From the NCBI GenBank assembly GCA_015200345.1, contig CP054187.1, positions 1,782,470 through 1,846,469 on the forward strand: 64,000 bases of DNA, in the 5' to 3' direction. The translations under genes were made by a program, and so were the position numbers. Position 1 is the stretch's first letter. Each line of letters begins with the position of its first letter. The notes beneath the pieces were generated by a model, which saw only the letters and a program-made list of their open reading frames with translations, was not told where the DNA came from and searched no databases. This document shows, piece after piece, positions 25,520-34,448 of this stretch. Source of the stretch: Planctomycetia bacterium (GTDB lineage: Bacteria > Planctomycetota > Phycisphaerae > UBA1845 > UTPLA1).

Positions 25520-25999
25520 ATGTCTGCCTATTCCACGTCGCGTCTGGGATTTCGCCTGGCACAGGTCGGCCGGTTCATGTTCGCCTTGATTGTTGGCGCG
25601 TTGTTTGGCGCTGCTGCGTGGGAATCCCCCGCGCGGGAAAACCAGGATCAGCTTGCAACACCCGAATCCTGGAAGGCCATTGAAACAACGATCGCGTTTC
25701 GGCCAACCTGGGCCGTCGACCAGCCCGTGGCGCCCCATGACGCTCCGGCCTCCACGATCCTGCCGATCGGAGAGGCCGCCGCTAACAAGTCGCACAAGAA
25801 GCAACATGCCGCGGCCGCCATGCCGCTGCGATGGTCCATTGACGATGAGGCCGTTTCCCCGCGTGCGGCAACGGCTCCAGGCGAGGAGATCGCCGTACGC
25901 ACCGCCGAGCTGCATTCGCGCGGGCCTCCGACGCAGCAGGCGAATCGGTCCGGCCGCGCGCAACGACTGGACCGCTCGCCCGATCCAGCAGTCGACTGA
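25520..25999 (+). CDS. Hypothetical membrane-anchored protein
   Basis: The ATG at 25520 follows AGGTG. One hydrophobic segment near the start (RFMFALIVGALFGAAAW) is followed by a charged, Pro/Ala-rich tail of about 120 residues with no recognised domain. A good intrinsic terminator 38 nt after the stop supports transcription through this region on the plus strand. Confidence in the frame is moderate because the tail has low sequence complexity and no homology that I recognise. Confidence 0.45.
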   Translation: MSAYSTSRLGFRLAQVGRFMFALIVGALFGAAAWESPARENQDQLATPESWKAIETTIAFRPTWAVDQPVAPHDAPASTILPIGEAAANKSHKKQHAAAAMPLRWSIDDEAVSPRAATAPGEEIAVRTAELHSRGPPTQQANRSGRAQRLDRSPDPAVD

Positions 26000-26037
26000 C
26001 GCCGGCTCATCCCCAACTCATTGCGCTGAATTCAAAG

Positions 26038-26067
26038 GCCCTCGGCACCTGTGCCGGGGGCTTTTTT
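26038..26067 (+). terminator. Intrinsic terminator
   Basis: GCCCTCGGCAC-CT-GTGCCGGGGGC (26038-26061, one G-U pair) followed by six T. It ends the transcript of the hypothetical gene upstream of lpxA. Confidence 0.85.
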
Positions 26068-26084
26068 GTTGCCGCCGTTGCACG

Positions 26085-26113
26085 TTTTCAAGCCCCTCGC
26101 GGCGTCGTAGAAT
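26085..26113 (+). promoter_or_regulatory. Probable lpxA promoter
   Basis: TTTTCA (26085-26090), 17-nt spacer, TAGAAT (26108-26113), placed after the preceding terminator and 82 nt before the lpxA start. Confidence 0.5.
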
Positions 26114-26195
26114 GCCCCAACTTGTTGAGCCGGTGGCCCCTGACGAACGCACCGCGGCTATCCAGCCCTCAAACCACGCGCGAGAGACCGCAGCT

Positions 26196-27017
26196 ATGCC
26201 CATTCATCCGACGGCCATCATCGACCCCAAGGCCCAGATCGCCAAGTCCGCAGACATCGGCCCTTATGTCATCATCGAGGGCGACGTCAAGATCGGCGAG
26301 AACGTACACGTCTATCCGCACGCGTACCTTTCCGGTTGGACCGAAATCGGAGACCGCTGCGTGATTCATCCCGGCGCGGTGATCGGCCATCTGCCGCAGG
26401 ATTTTCATTACACCGGCGAGCGGTCGTACTGCCGGATCGGCGCAGGGACGATCGTCCGAGAGTTCGCGTCCATTCACCGCGGCACCCAGCCCGAATCGTG
26501 GACCATCCTCGGGCAGGATTGCTTCATCCTCGGCTACGCGCACATCGGCCACAATTGTGAACTCGGCAACGGAGTCAAGCTCTACAACGGATCGGCTGTG
26601 GCCGGCCACGCCATCATCGGTGACCACGCGATCGTGAGCGGCCATGTTGTGGTGCATCAATTCGCTCGAATCGGAGAATACACCATGATCGGCGGCGGCT
26701 CGCGCGTCATCAAGGACATTCCGCCGTTCATGAAGGTGCTCGGTGAATCGATGTGCGTGGCGCACAACGGCCTCGGCATGCGCCGCAGCGGCAAGTTCTC
26801 GACCGATGAAATCAATGAAGTGCGCTCCGCCTATCGCATCCTGTTCCGATCGACCCAACCCTTCACCCGGTCGATCGATGCCTTCGCAGCGACCGTCCGC
26901 ACGGCCGCCGGGCGGCGCATTCTGGACTTTCTGCGAGGCCCATCCAAACTGGGGATCGCCGGTGGACGCAAAGCGGCCGCACTGCGCGAGCTGGACAGCG
27001 GCGACGGGGAGGCGTGA
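26196..27017 (+). CDS. lpxA: UDP-N-acetylglucosamine acyltransferase
   Basis: LpxA transfers an R-3-hydroxyacyl chain from ACP to the 3-OH of UDP-GlcNAc, the first step of lipid A synthesis. The left-handed beta-helix hexapeptide repeats start at once (HPTAIIDPKAQIAKSADIGPY), and the catalytic His lies in GYAHIGHNCELGN. The C-terminal helical domain contains GLGMRRSGKFSTDEINEVRSAYRILFRS, close to the usual family motif. The ATG at 26196 matches the family start; the frame is open far upstream without homology. Length 273 residues is normal. With lpxB at 51-52 kb this indicates an LPS-type outer membrane. Confidence 0.93.
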   Translation: MPIHPTAIIDPKAQIAKSADIGPYVIIEGDVKIGENVHVYPHAYLSGWTEIGDRCVIHPGAVIGHLPQDFHYTGERSYCRIGAGTIVREFASIHRGTQPESWTILGQDCFILGYAHIGHNCELGNGVKLYNGSAVAGHAIIGDHAIVSGHVVVHQFARIGEYTMIGGGSRVIKDIPPFMKVLGESMCVAHNGLGMRRSGKFSTDEINEVRSAYRILFRSTQPFTRSIDAFAATVRTAAGRRILDFLRGPSKLGIAGGRKAAALRELDSGDGEA

Positions 27018-27110
27018 ACGAAGCACTTGGCTGAACAACGCCAACCAGACAAAACTCGGAACCTATGACCTGTTCCAGCGCCTCGGCACGGACCACGTAC
27101 CACTGCATTC

Positions 27111-28436
27111 ATGTCCATCCTGCTCGACATCCTCGGCCCGCGAAAAGACTTCGAGGGGGGTCTGTATCTGCCGGACTTCAAGAGCGTCTCGGCCAAGCGC
27201 GCCATTCAGAAGTTGCCAGTCACCGCGGCGCTGCATGTCCCGCTCTGCTTCCGGCCCGACCTGCCGACGACCGCCGCCGTCGCCGTCGGTGATCGCGTCC
27301 TCCGCGGCCAACGGCTGGCCATTCCGCAAACGTCCGACGGCATCCCATCCTACGCACCGACTTCCGGTCGCATCGACGCCTTCGAGCCGGTCGAGACGGT
27401 CGCGGACGGCGCGCTGCCCGGCGTGGTGCTGTTGCCCGACGGGCGTGATGAGGCCGCTCCGCCGGATCCGACCATGCACCATGAATCGTTCCTGGGTCGA
27501 CTCATGGATCGCGCGGTGGTCTGTGTGAACCCGCGCCAGCCGGCGCATGTCGTTCTGCAACGCGCCATCGCCGCCGGCGTGACCGACCTCATCATCAACG
27601 GAATGGAGACCGAGCCGTATCTCACGGCGGACCTTCGGACGCTGGTGGAAGAGCCTGGTCTGCTGATCGACACCGTTTGCGAGATTGCCGACGCCGTGGG
27701 CGTGGTCAATGTGTACTTGGCGGTTCCCTATCGCCATCGGCGCGTGGTCAAGCGGCTGGAGGCCGAGGCAGCCGGTCGATATGTCGAAATCGCGGCACTA
27801 AGCGACAAGTACCCCCAGTGCCATCCGACAATGCTGATCAAGACGCTGCTCGATCGCGAAGTCCCACCCGGCGGCGGCGCGCTGGACACCGAAACGCTGG
27901 TCCTGCCGCTTTCCACGGTGCGTGCCATGGGCCACGCCTTGTGGCACAGCGAACCGATGACGCATGTCCTGATGACCGTCGCGGGGGACGCGGTGGATCA
28001 CGCCGGAACCTATCGCGTGGCCATCGGAACACCGCTGCGCGAGCTGGCCGAGCGCGTCGGACAGTATCGTCCGGTCAAATCCGCCGTCTGGGGCGGGCCG
28101 TTCACGGGTCTCGCCGTGACCAGCGATCAGGCCGTGGTGACGGCCGATACCATTGCCCTCCTGCTGTTTGCCGAGGCGGAAGAAGCGCCGGCCGCGCCGT
28201 GCGTGCACTGCGGCTGGTGCGTGGAAGACTGCCCGGTCGGACTATCGCCGACGTCGCTGATTGACCCGGACTATGCGCGGCGTTCGACGACCTACGCGGC
28301 CGAAGTCAACGCCTGCATCGACTGCGGCCTCTGCACGTATGTCTGCCCATCAAAACTCCCGCTGGCCGAAACCATCCGCGCGGAGCGATTGCGATTGAAA
28401 CCGCCGTCGGGCAACGGCAAAGGAAGCGCACGATGA
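27111..28436 (+). CDS. rnfC: RnfC-like electron transport subunit
   Basis: RnfC is the NADH/flavin- and iron-sulfur-containing peripheral subunit of the Rnf complex, which couples ferredoxin-NAD electron transfer to ion pumping. The N-terminal barrel-sandwich motif VGDRVLRGQRLA is followed by the Rossmann-like region (THVLMTVAGDAV, IGTPLRELAERVG). Two 4Fe-4S clusters are ligated by CVHCGWCVEDCP and CIDCGLCTYVCPSKLPL. Length of 441 residues fits RnfC without the long Ala-rich tail of proteobacterial forms. rnfD overlaps its stop by 4 nt. Other rnf genes are not in the window. Confidence 0.85.
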   Translation: MSILLDILGPRKDFEGGLYLPDFKSVSAKRAIQKLPVTAALHVPLCFRPDLPTTAAVAVGDRVLRGQRLAIPQTSDGIPSYAPTSGRIDAFEPVETVADGALPGVVLLPDGRDEAAPPDPTMHHESFLGRLMDRAVVCVNPRQPAHVVLQRAIAAGVTDLIINGMETEPYLTADLRTLVEEPGLLIDTVCEIADAVGVVNVYLAVPYRHRRVVKRLEAEAAGRYVEIAALSDKYPQCHPTMLIKTLLDREVPPGGGALDTETLVLPLSTVRAMGHALWHSEPMTHVLMTVAGDAVDHAGTYRVAIGTPLRELAERVGQYRPVKSAVWGGPFTGLAVTSDQAVVTADTIALLLFAEAEEAPAAPCVHCGWCVEDCPVGLSPTSLIDPDYARRSTTYAAEVNACIDCGLCTYVCPSKLPLAETIRAERLRLKPPSGNGKGSAR

Positions 28437-29623
28437 CAACGGCCTCGTGGATGCTCCCGGTTTCGTCCGCGGCGCGGGCCGCGCCGCATCGCTTGAGCGG
28501 CAGCTCAATCGACGATATTCTGCGCGCGTGGATCTTTGCCGCGGCGATCTGCGCCTTGAGCGGCGTCGTGCTGTTCGGCCTGGCGGCCCTGCGCAGCCTG
28601 ACGGTGACGGTTCTGGCAGCCGTGGCGTGTGAAGCGATTTGGTACGGCGTCAGCCGCAAGCGTTCCATCGGCGGAGTCACCCATTCGACGCTGACGGGTC
28701 TGCTCGTCGCACTCACGCTGCCGGCGACGGCGCCGTGGTACGTCGGCGCGGTCGCCGCAGCCGTCGCCGTGATTCTCGCAAAAGGTCTGTTTGTCGGCGA
28801 GGGGCGGTATCTGTGGCAGCCCGCGCTCGTGGGTCGCGTCGTCGCGCAGTTTGTCTTCTCCTCCGCCTTTGCCATGACCGGCAGCGCCGCCTCATGGCCG
28901 GTCCTCGCGCCGGGGCACCTGCTGGTCGGCAAACTATCCCGCGCTGTTCCGATCGACGTGGCGACGTACGGCGGCTGGAGTGGTTCCGGCGGCCCCTCGC
29001 CCCAGGATGCCTGGCTGATGCCCGTTCCCGCGGCGACGCTGCGTGCATTCGCCGAGGGTCACCTCGCGCCCGATGGCGATCTGAACTATCTGCCGTTGAT
29101 TCGCGATCATCTCCCACCCTGGATCGATACGGTTCTGGGGACCGTCCCCGGCGGTCTGGGCGAGACCTGTGTCCTGGCCATCATCGTTGCCGGACTGTAT
29201 CTCATTTACAGGGGGTACCTTCGCTGGCAGTTACCGGTCGCCATGCTTGCGGCGGCGGCCGCGGCGGCGGTTGTCTTTCCCGTGGAGAGCGCCCAGCCCG
29301 GCAACGCTTACCTGTGGTTCCCGGGGCTGGCGGTGGAGGACGGGCGCGCGGTCGGCCTCGCCTACGTGCTGTATCACTTGACGTCGGGCCAGTTGATGCT
29401 TGGCGCGTTTCTCCTGGCAGGTGACATGATAGCGACCCCCCTTCGCGTGCGCGGGCAAATCGCCTTCGCCGTCGGAGCAGGCATTCTCACGATCTTCATG
29501 CGCTTGTACGGCGTCGTCGAAGGCGAGTGTTACTGGTCGATCCTGATGATGAACACCGTTGTGCCGCTGATCGACCGCCGAACCCGGCGCGAGATCATCG
29601 GCCTGGAACCCATCGAAGCCTGA
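28433..29623 (+). CDS. rnfD: RnfD-like membrane subunit
   Basis: RnfD/NqrB is the membrane subunit of Rnf/Nqr with a covalently bound FMN. The sequence shows about nine hydrophobic helices and the typical N-terminal segments KRSIGGVTHSTLTGLLVALTLP and GRYLWQPALVGRVVAQ. The expected flavinylation threonine motif (S/D-G-A-T) is best matched by DVATYGG, Thr178, with Val in place of Gly; this assignment is inferential. The C-terminus LVVLIDRRTRRE-type end (NTVVPLIDRRTRREIIG) is conserved. ATG overlaps the rnfC stop (ATGA). No rnfA, B, E or G follows. Confidence 0.82.
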   Translation: MTTASWMLPVSSAARAAPHRLSGSSIDDILRAWIFAAAICALSGVVLFGLAALRSLTVTVLAAVACEAIWYGVSRKRSIGGVTHSTLTGLLVALTLPATAPWYVGAVAAAVAVILAKGLFVGEGRYLWQPALVGRVVAQFVFSSAFAMTGSAASWPVLAPGHLLVGKLSRAVPIDVATYGGWSGSGGPSPQDAWLMPVPAATLRAFAEGHLAPDGDLNYLPLIRDHLPPWIDTVLGTVPGGLGETCVLAIIVAGLYLIYRGYLRWQLPVAMLAAAAAAAVVFPVESAQPGNAYLWFPGLAVEDGRAVGLAYVLYHLTSGQLMLGAFLLAGDMIATPLRVRGQIAFAVGAGILTIFMRLYGVVEGECYWSILMMNTVVPLIDRRTRREIIGLEPIEA

Positions 29624-29667
29624 CCGCACGCGGTCGCGCGATTCGCACACGGAGAAGACACGCCATC

Positions 29668-30120
29668 ATGCATCCGACCATCGCCCCACGCTGCCCCGGT
29701 CGCACCTGTCGTGCGCGGCTGCCACGCCAATCGGCCCTGGCCGGCTCGTATGCCTGCGCCTGTCCGCGTTGCGGCGAATCGGTCACGCTGAACGTTTCCG
29801 ACGAGTTGGCCGCCGGGCGCGTCGAATCCTGCCCCGTCTGCCGCGGGAGCGAGTTTTTCATCCGCAAGGACTTTCCCCAGCGGCTGGGCCTGTTGACGGT
29901 GATCATTTTTGGCGTGGTAGCGTCCATCTTCTATTACTTCCACAACGTCGTCGCCACGTTTGCCACGCTCGGCTCGCTGGTGGCGGTGGACGCGCTGATT
30001 TATCTGTTCGTTGGGCGCGTCACGGTCTGCTACCGTTGCCGGGCCGAGTTCCGCGGCGTCGGATATAATCCCGCCCATGGCGGCTTTGACCTGGCCACCA
30101 GCGAGAAGTACGACGCCTGA
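29668..30120 (+). CDS. Zinc-ribbon membrane protein
   Basis: The ATG at 29668 has GGAGAAG upstream. The 150-residue protein starts with Cys pairs (CPGRTCRA, ACACPRCGES, SCPVCRGSE), then a double transmembrane hairpin (LTVIIFGVVASIFYYF, FATLGSLVAVDALIYLFVG), then a last CYRCRAEFRG knuckle. Several Cys-x2-Cys or Cys-x-Cys pairs form likely zinc ribbons on the cytoplasmic side. It follows rnfD by 44 nt and precedes folE by 54 nt, so a shared transcript is possible. Function not known. Confidence 0.75.
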   Translation: MHPTIAPRCPGRTCRARLPRQSALAGSYACACPRCGESVTLNVSDELAAGRVESCPVCRGSEFFIRKDFPQRLGLLTVIIFGVVASIFYYFHNVVATFATLGSLVAVDALIYLFVGRVTVCYRCRAEFRGVGYNPAHGGFDLATSEKYDA

Positions 30121-30174
30121 CCCCTAGGCCCCGCGTTTCCATTCGCCGCGTATCTCCACGAGGCTTGCTCTCCG

Positions 30175-30753
30175 ATGAAAGCCGACGACGCACCGCAATT
30201 TGATCTGGACCGCATCGCCGCTGCCGTGCGCGAGATTCTCCTGGCCGTCGGTGAGAACCCTGATCGCGAGGGGCTTCGCATGACGCCGCAGCGGGTCGCA
30301 CGGATGTATGCCGAAATGTTCGAGGGGCTGGCGACGGATCCGCGTCGGCATCTGCAAACCTTCTTCGAGGAAAAATACGACGAACTGGTCGTGCTGCGCG
30401 ACATCCCCTTTTACTCCATGTGCGAGCACCACTTGCTTCCGTTCATGGGCCGGGCGCACATCGCTTACCTGCCCGACGGCAAGGTCATCGGCTTGTCTAA
30501 AATGGCACGGGTCGTTGACGCCTTCGCCCATCGCCCACAGGTGCAGGAGCGGCTGACAACCCAGGTCGCGGAAATTCTCATGCAGGAACTGGGGGCCAAG
30601 GGCGTGGCGGTGGTGTTTGAGGCCGAGCACTCGTGCATGACCTGCCGCGGCGTGAAGAAACCCGGCAGCGTGATGGTCACGTCGGCCGTGCTGGGCCTGT
30701 GCCGGACCAACACCGCGACGCGTGCTGAAGTCATGTCGCTGCTTCACAGGTAA
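30175..30753 (+). CDS. folE: GTP cyclohydrolase I
   Basis: FolE converts GTP to 7,8-dihydroneopterin triphosphate for folate or preQ synthesis. Conserved motifs are [29 protein letters not shown], the zinc site [33 protein letters not shown] and the distal [14 protein letters not shown]. Length of 192 residues is normal. It converges on the following operon, whose last stop is 22 nt away. The neighbours do not give a biosynthetic context. Confidence 0.95.
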   Translation: MKADDAPQFDLDRIAAAVREILLAVGENPDREGLRMTPQRVARMYAEMFEGLATDPRRHLQTFFEEKYDELVVLRDIPFYSMCEHHLLPFMGRAHIAYLPDGKVIGLSKMARVVDAFAHRPQVQERLTTQVAEILMQELGAKGVAVVFEAEHSCMTCRGVKKPGSVMVTSAVLGLCRTNTATRAEVMSLLHR

Positions 30754-30774
30754 CGGCGCGTCCCCGCGGCGGCA

Positions 30775-32517
30775 TCAGCTCGGACGTGTGGTGGCCGTGT
30801 CTTCGCCCGGCGGAAGCGGCGGGATGCCCAGCTTGGCACAGATGTTCTCGTACGTGGCGCGATACATGCGTCCGCCGTACTCGTGTGCGATCCGCTGAAC
30901 CATCTGCGGAAAGGTCTGGGAGAACTTCTGTCGGCCCGAGACGATGCTTTTGTGGTATCCGTCGTAAACCTCTCTGGCCCGATTCAGGTATCGCAGCGCG
31001 CTTTCGTCCTCGTCGTAGGCGTATTCGAGCAGGCCGCGGGCGATGAGGGCCTCGACGCGCGCCAGCGCCTTGGGATAATCGTTGATCTCCCGGTCGAACT
31101 TGAACTGCGCCTCGAGGAACCCGTCCAGCCCGCGTTCATACATCGGATCGGGAAACGTCTTCGCCAGGTAGTCGAACAGCTCCCGGGCTTTGGCGTTCTG
31201 GTTCTGCTCGTGCAGACGCAGGATCGCCGTTCGCATGAAGTTGACGAACGTAGATTTGAAGTTCTCCGAAACGGGCGACTGCTGCCGTTCGGTCTTGAGG
31301 TACTCCTTGGAGTCCTCCAGAAACGCCCGCATCAGCGCCGGAATCACCCGCACGTCCGGCGACATCAGCGGCGGTTCGCCCAGCTTGGCCTGACGGCTCA
31401 TCGTCAGCCGCCCGCGGTGAAACATCTTCTGCAAACAGAAAAACTCGATGCGGTTGGTGTTCAGCCGATGAATATCAAGCCGGGTCTTGGGGTCCGCACC
31501 CTTTTCCATCCCCATGTTCGCCCAGTACAGCGCGTGAGCCTCGGGCAGGCGAAAGTCCAGCGTCAACTCAAATCCCTTCTGCATCGCCACAATTCGCACG
31601 GGATCGAGCTTCACTTCGTTTCGCAGCCGCCACGCTCGCCAGTACCGCTCCAGCGCCGTCCGCGCGTCAGCCAGCTCGGGGTCTTCCATCAGCTTCTTCA
31701 ACGCGACCTTGCGATCCTCCTGCTCGCCCGGCGCGGCGTTGGCGACTTGAAACTCACCCGTCTTCAGATTCCCCAGCAGGCTCAAGTACACGCCGGGCCT
31801 GGACACGTCAAAATCGAATCCGCGCAAGGCGTCAACCAGTCGCCGCACGACGGCACCCTTTAACAACTCCTCGAAACGCACCGGCATCACCGCCAGCGCG
31901 TCGTACGGATAATCACGATAATAATCCCCTTCCACGCGGCCGGGCTTGACCCATCCATCCGGAGGCGGACCGAGGATGTCCTCCATCTGAAGGGCGAATT
32001 GTAACTTGTAGTACGAGTGCATCTCGTCCATGAAGTCGCCGACCTTGTGAAACAGAATCCACGACAATTCCCGGTAGAGTTGCGTGCTGTTCGGATTCAG
32101 CGGGATGCCCTTGTCGCGAATCAGCTCGTAGCCGTTCTTCACCCAGCGCCATCGTTCTTCCGGCGTCTTCAGCGTGACCGAGATGTTGTACGCCATGTTC
32201 CAGCCCTGGAACGCCCACACCGCGGCGAACTTCGGCTGCAACTCGCAAATCCGCCTGGCCAACTGATAGGCATCGAAGGTGCGGCCTTCTTCCTTCAGCT
32301 TCGTCGCGCGCAACCACAGATAATCGACGATCACCGCGCGACCCAGCGCCAACAGCGGCGTCAGAAGCAGCGACGGCTGCACCTCGCGCGGAACCGGCGG
32401 CTGCGAGAGCTGATGCATGGCCCGCTGGGCATTCAGCGGGCCGATCAGCAGCGACGACAGGGCGATCGTCGCCACCCCGCCTGCTCCGAACAGCCATTTT
32501 CTGGTTCCAGGTCGCAT
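30775..32517 (-). CDS. Conserved membrane-anchored helical protein, last gene of the SPFH-ABC operon
   Basis: An N-terminal membrane segment (WLFGAGGVATIALSSLLIG) is followed by about 550 residues of helices, TPR-like in parts (FDAYQLARRICELQPKFAAVWAFQGWNMA). The motif AVIVDYLWLRATKLKEEGRTFDA is reminiscent of planctomycete proteins found beside ABC exporters, and near the C-terminus YDEDESALRYLNRAREVYDGYHK is again TPR-like. No enzymatic motif is seen. It lies 142 nt after the permease gene on the same strand. I infer a scaffold or assembly role for the exporter; the function is unknown. Confidence 0.7.
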   Translation of the reverse strand: MRPGTRKWLFGAGGVATIALSSLLIGPLNAQRAMHQLSQPPVPREVQPSLLLTPLLALGRAVIVDYLWLRATKLKEEGRTFDAYQLARRICELQPKFAAVWAFQGWNMAYNISVTLKTPEERWRWVKNGYELIRDKGIPLNPNSTQLYRELSWILFHKVGDFMDEMHSYYKLQFALQMEDILGPPPDGWVKPGRVEGDYYRDYPYDALAVMPVRFEELLKGAVVRRLVDALRGFDFDVSRPGVYLSLLGNLKTGEFQVANAAPGEQEDRKVALKKLMEDPELADARTALERYWRAWRLRNEVKLDPVRIVAMQKGFELTLDFRLPEAHALYWANMGMEKGADPKTRLDIHRLNTNRIEFFCLQKMFHRGRLTMSRQAKLGEPPLMSPDVRVIPALMRAFLEDSKEYLKTERQQSPVSENFKSTFVNFMRTAILRLHEQNQNAKARELFDYLAKTFPDPMYERGLDGFLEAQFKFDREINDYPKALARVEALIARGLLEYAYDEDESALRYLNRAREVYDGYHKSIVSGRQKFSQTFPQMVQRIAHEYGGRMYRATYENICAKLGIPPLPPGEDTATTRPS

Positions 32518-32659
32518 GATGAGTGGTCAGTCGTCAGGGGTCACGGTGGTCAATCATTCGTTGATGGGCGAGCAGTGCCTTTCCTTAGGCCGGTTCAATG
32601 CTCACGGTGCCTCGGTGCCGTTATTTTGACGTTTCGCTTTCTTGTCGGTTCGACGTTTC

Positions 32660-34396
32660 TCATACGATCACCGCCGCGATCTCGCGCCGCCGCAGCGTGA
32701 ACACGCCGATCACTATCGCCAGCGCCGCCTTGATCATGACAAACTTCCATGTCTGCTCCCAGAGGACGTCCCAACCCACGGCGCGACCTTCGATCAGCTT
32801 GTCCACCGGGCTGACATCACCCAGCGCCATGATCCAACTGATCGCATCGATCGTCATGCGGCGAACCTCAAACGCCAAACCGGGACTGTCAAGCCCGATG
32901 TAGTCCTTGGTCACCGCCAGGGCCTCCGCCAGAAAGCCCGTGCTGCACGAAATGATATAAATCGTCACGCAGATCAACGCTCCCACCGGAAAGCTCAAAA
33001 ACGTCGACGCGCACACCGCGATGGCGCCCAGGCAAGCCAGTGGAATCATCGTCGCCAGCCATACCTGCAACAGCCCCGTCTCAAAGGAACCGACCCGATA
33101 GAGGACTTCCAGATCGCGCGCTTCATGATCAAACACCGCCGTGACGTCACGAGGATCCACATTCTGGAAGACGACGCTGATCGTGCCGTCGTCGCTGACG
33201 CTTTGAACGGGAATCTCCAGCTCGTAGGCCGTGTTGACGGGGAACGCGTCCACCGTCTCGAGGTAGCTTGGTTTCGTCGGGTCGCCGATGCCCCAGACGC
33301 ACAGGATCGTGTTCTCCTCCAGCGTGCGCCCCATGATCTCGGCCGCTTCGGGCGGCCCCCCGAGGTTTCGAATCTTGAATCGAATGCTCATGATGAACGA
33401 CGGGTCGCGGCGCGGCGGCGGCCCCTTCATGATGAACTGCCGTCCCTCGAAGCGGGGCACCGTACAGAACATCCCGCTGATCTCCAGCAGAATCTGATCG
33501 CGCGTCCGTTTTTCGCTCCAGCCTTCAGGCAGCCGGCCCTCCTCCCGCAACTGGTTGTAGCGCTCATCGACCAGCTTGGAGAAATCCGGCAATTTCGCCG
33601 CGACGGCCGCGCGCGAGACGAGCACCTGTCGGCGCACCTCGTCGTATCGCCGCAGGTTCACGCGCATCGGCTCGGACAACTTCAACAGCATGTCAAACAC
33701 CTGCTGCGTCGTGAACCCCAGCGTCTCCGCGAACTTCTCGACAATCGGGCTGGCGATGCCGGGCTTGCCGATTCCGCTGACGCGATCGAGTGCGTCGACG
33801 AGACTCGCGGCCTGGGACTGCGTCAAGCCGCCCTTGGTCGACAGCTCCGCCGCAAGATCGCGCTTGAATCCATTGACGATCGCGCGCGAGCCGGCATACG
33901 TCGCCAGCGTCGCGACGAACAGCAGGAAGGCGTTCATCACCATCACGCCGGTCCACTTCCCCATCACGATCTGCCACCGCGCGATGGGCTTGCTCACGAT
34001 CGAGTAAATCTGCCGGCTGGCGATTTCCACCGAGAGCGACCGGCACGCGAAGAAGACCGTCAGCAACGCCAGCATGAACGACGTGAACCCCAGGCTGTAG
34101 CCCATGAACATCTGGACGCGGCCCTTGATCGTGCCGTCGCCCTCCGCCGTCACGTAGAAAAACGGCAGGCTCACAAGAATGAGCAACGCGAAGCCCGATG
34201 CCGTCCGGGCGCGAATCCCCTCGGCCAGCGTCGTCCGTGCAACCGCCGCGATGCGACGGCCCGCGCCGCCCAGTTCCCATCCACCGATCTCCCCTCCCTG
34301 GCGCGAGAAGGCGCGGCGCAGCACGTAGCCCAGCGTCACCAGGGCCATGAAGGCCCCGATGCTGAACATCACCATGAAGAAGGTGTTTTCGTCCAC
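32660..34396 (-). CDS. ABC-2 type transporter permease
   Basis: This integral membrane protein has a first TM near residue 10 and a group including LLILVSLPFFYVTAEG, SFMLALLTVFFACRSLSVEIASRQIYSIVSKPIARWQIVMGKW and VMVMNAFLLFVATLATYAGS, typical of ABC-2 permeases. A soluble domain of about 280 residues follows (from about 200), rich in beta strands, then four C-terminal TMs. The large extracytoplasmic domain resembles GldF/gliding-type permeases. The ATPase gene lies 52 nt upstream in the same operon. Substrate unknown. Confidence 0.85.
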   Translation of the reverse strand: MDENTFFMVMFSIGAFMALVTLGYVLRRAFSRQGGEIGGWELGGAGRRIAAVARTTLAEGIRARTASGFALLILVSLPFFYVTAEGDGTIKGRVQMFMGYSLGFTSFMLALLTVFFACRSLSVEIASRQIYSIVSKPIARWQIVMGKWTGVMVMNAFLLFVATLATYAGSRAIVNGFKRDLAAELSTKGGLTQSQAASLVDALDRVSGIGKPGIASPIVEKFAETLGFTTQQVFDMLLKLSEPMRVNLRRYDEVRRQVLVSRAAVAAKLPDFSKLVDERYNQLREEGRLPEGWSEKRTRDQILLEISGMFCTVPRFEGRQFIMKGPPPRRDPSFIMSIRFKIRNLGGPPEAAEIMGRTLEENTILCVWGIGDPTKPSYLETVDAFPVNTAYELEIPVQSVSDDGTISVVFQNVDPRDVTAVFDHEARDLEVLYRVGSFETGLLQVWLATMIPLACLGAIAVCASTFLSFPVGALICVTIYIISCSTGFLAEALAVTKDYIGLDSPGLAFEVRRMTIDAISWIMALGDVSPVDKLIEGRAVGWDVLWEQTWKFVMIKAALAIVIGVFTLRRREIAAVIV

Positions 34397-34448
34397 GGAC
34401 TCGCTCGTTGAAGGTGCGTCGGGGCGCGGCGTGCCCGCGCGATCGTGA

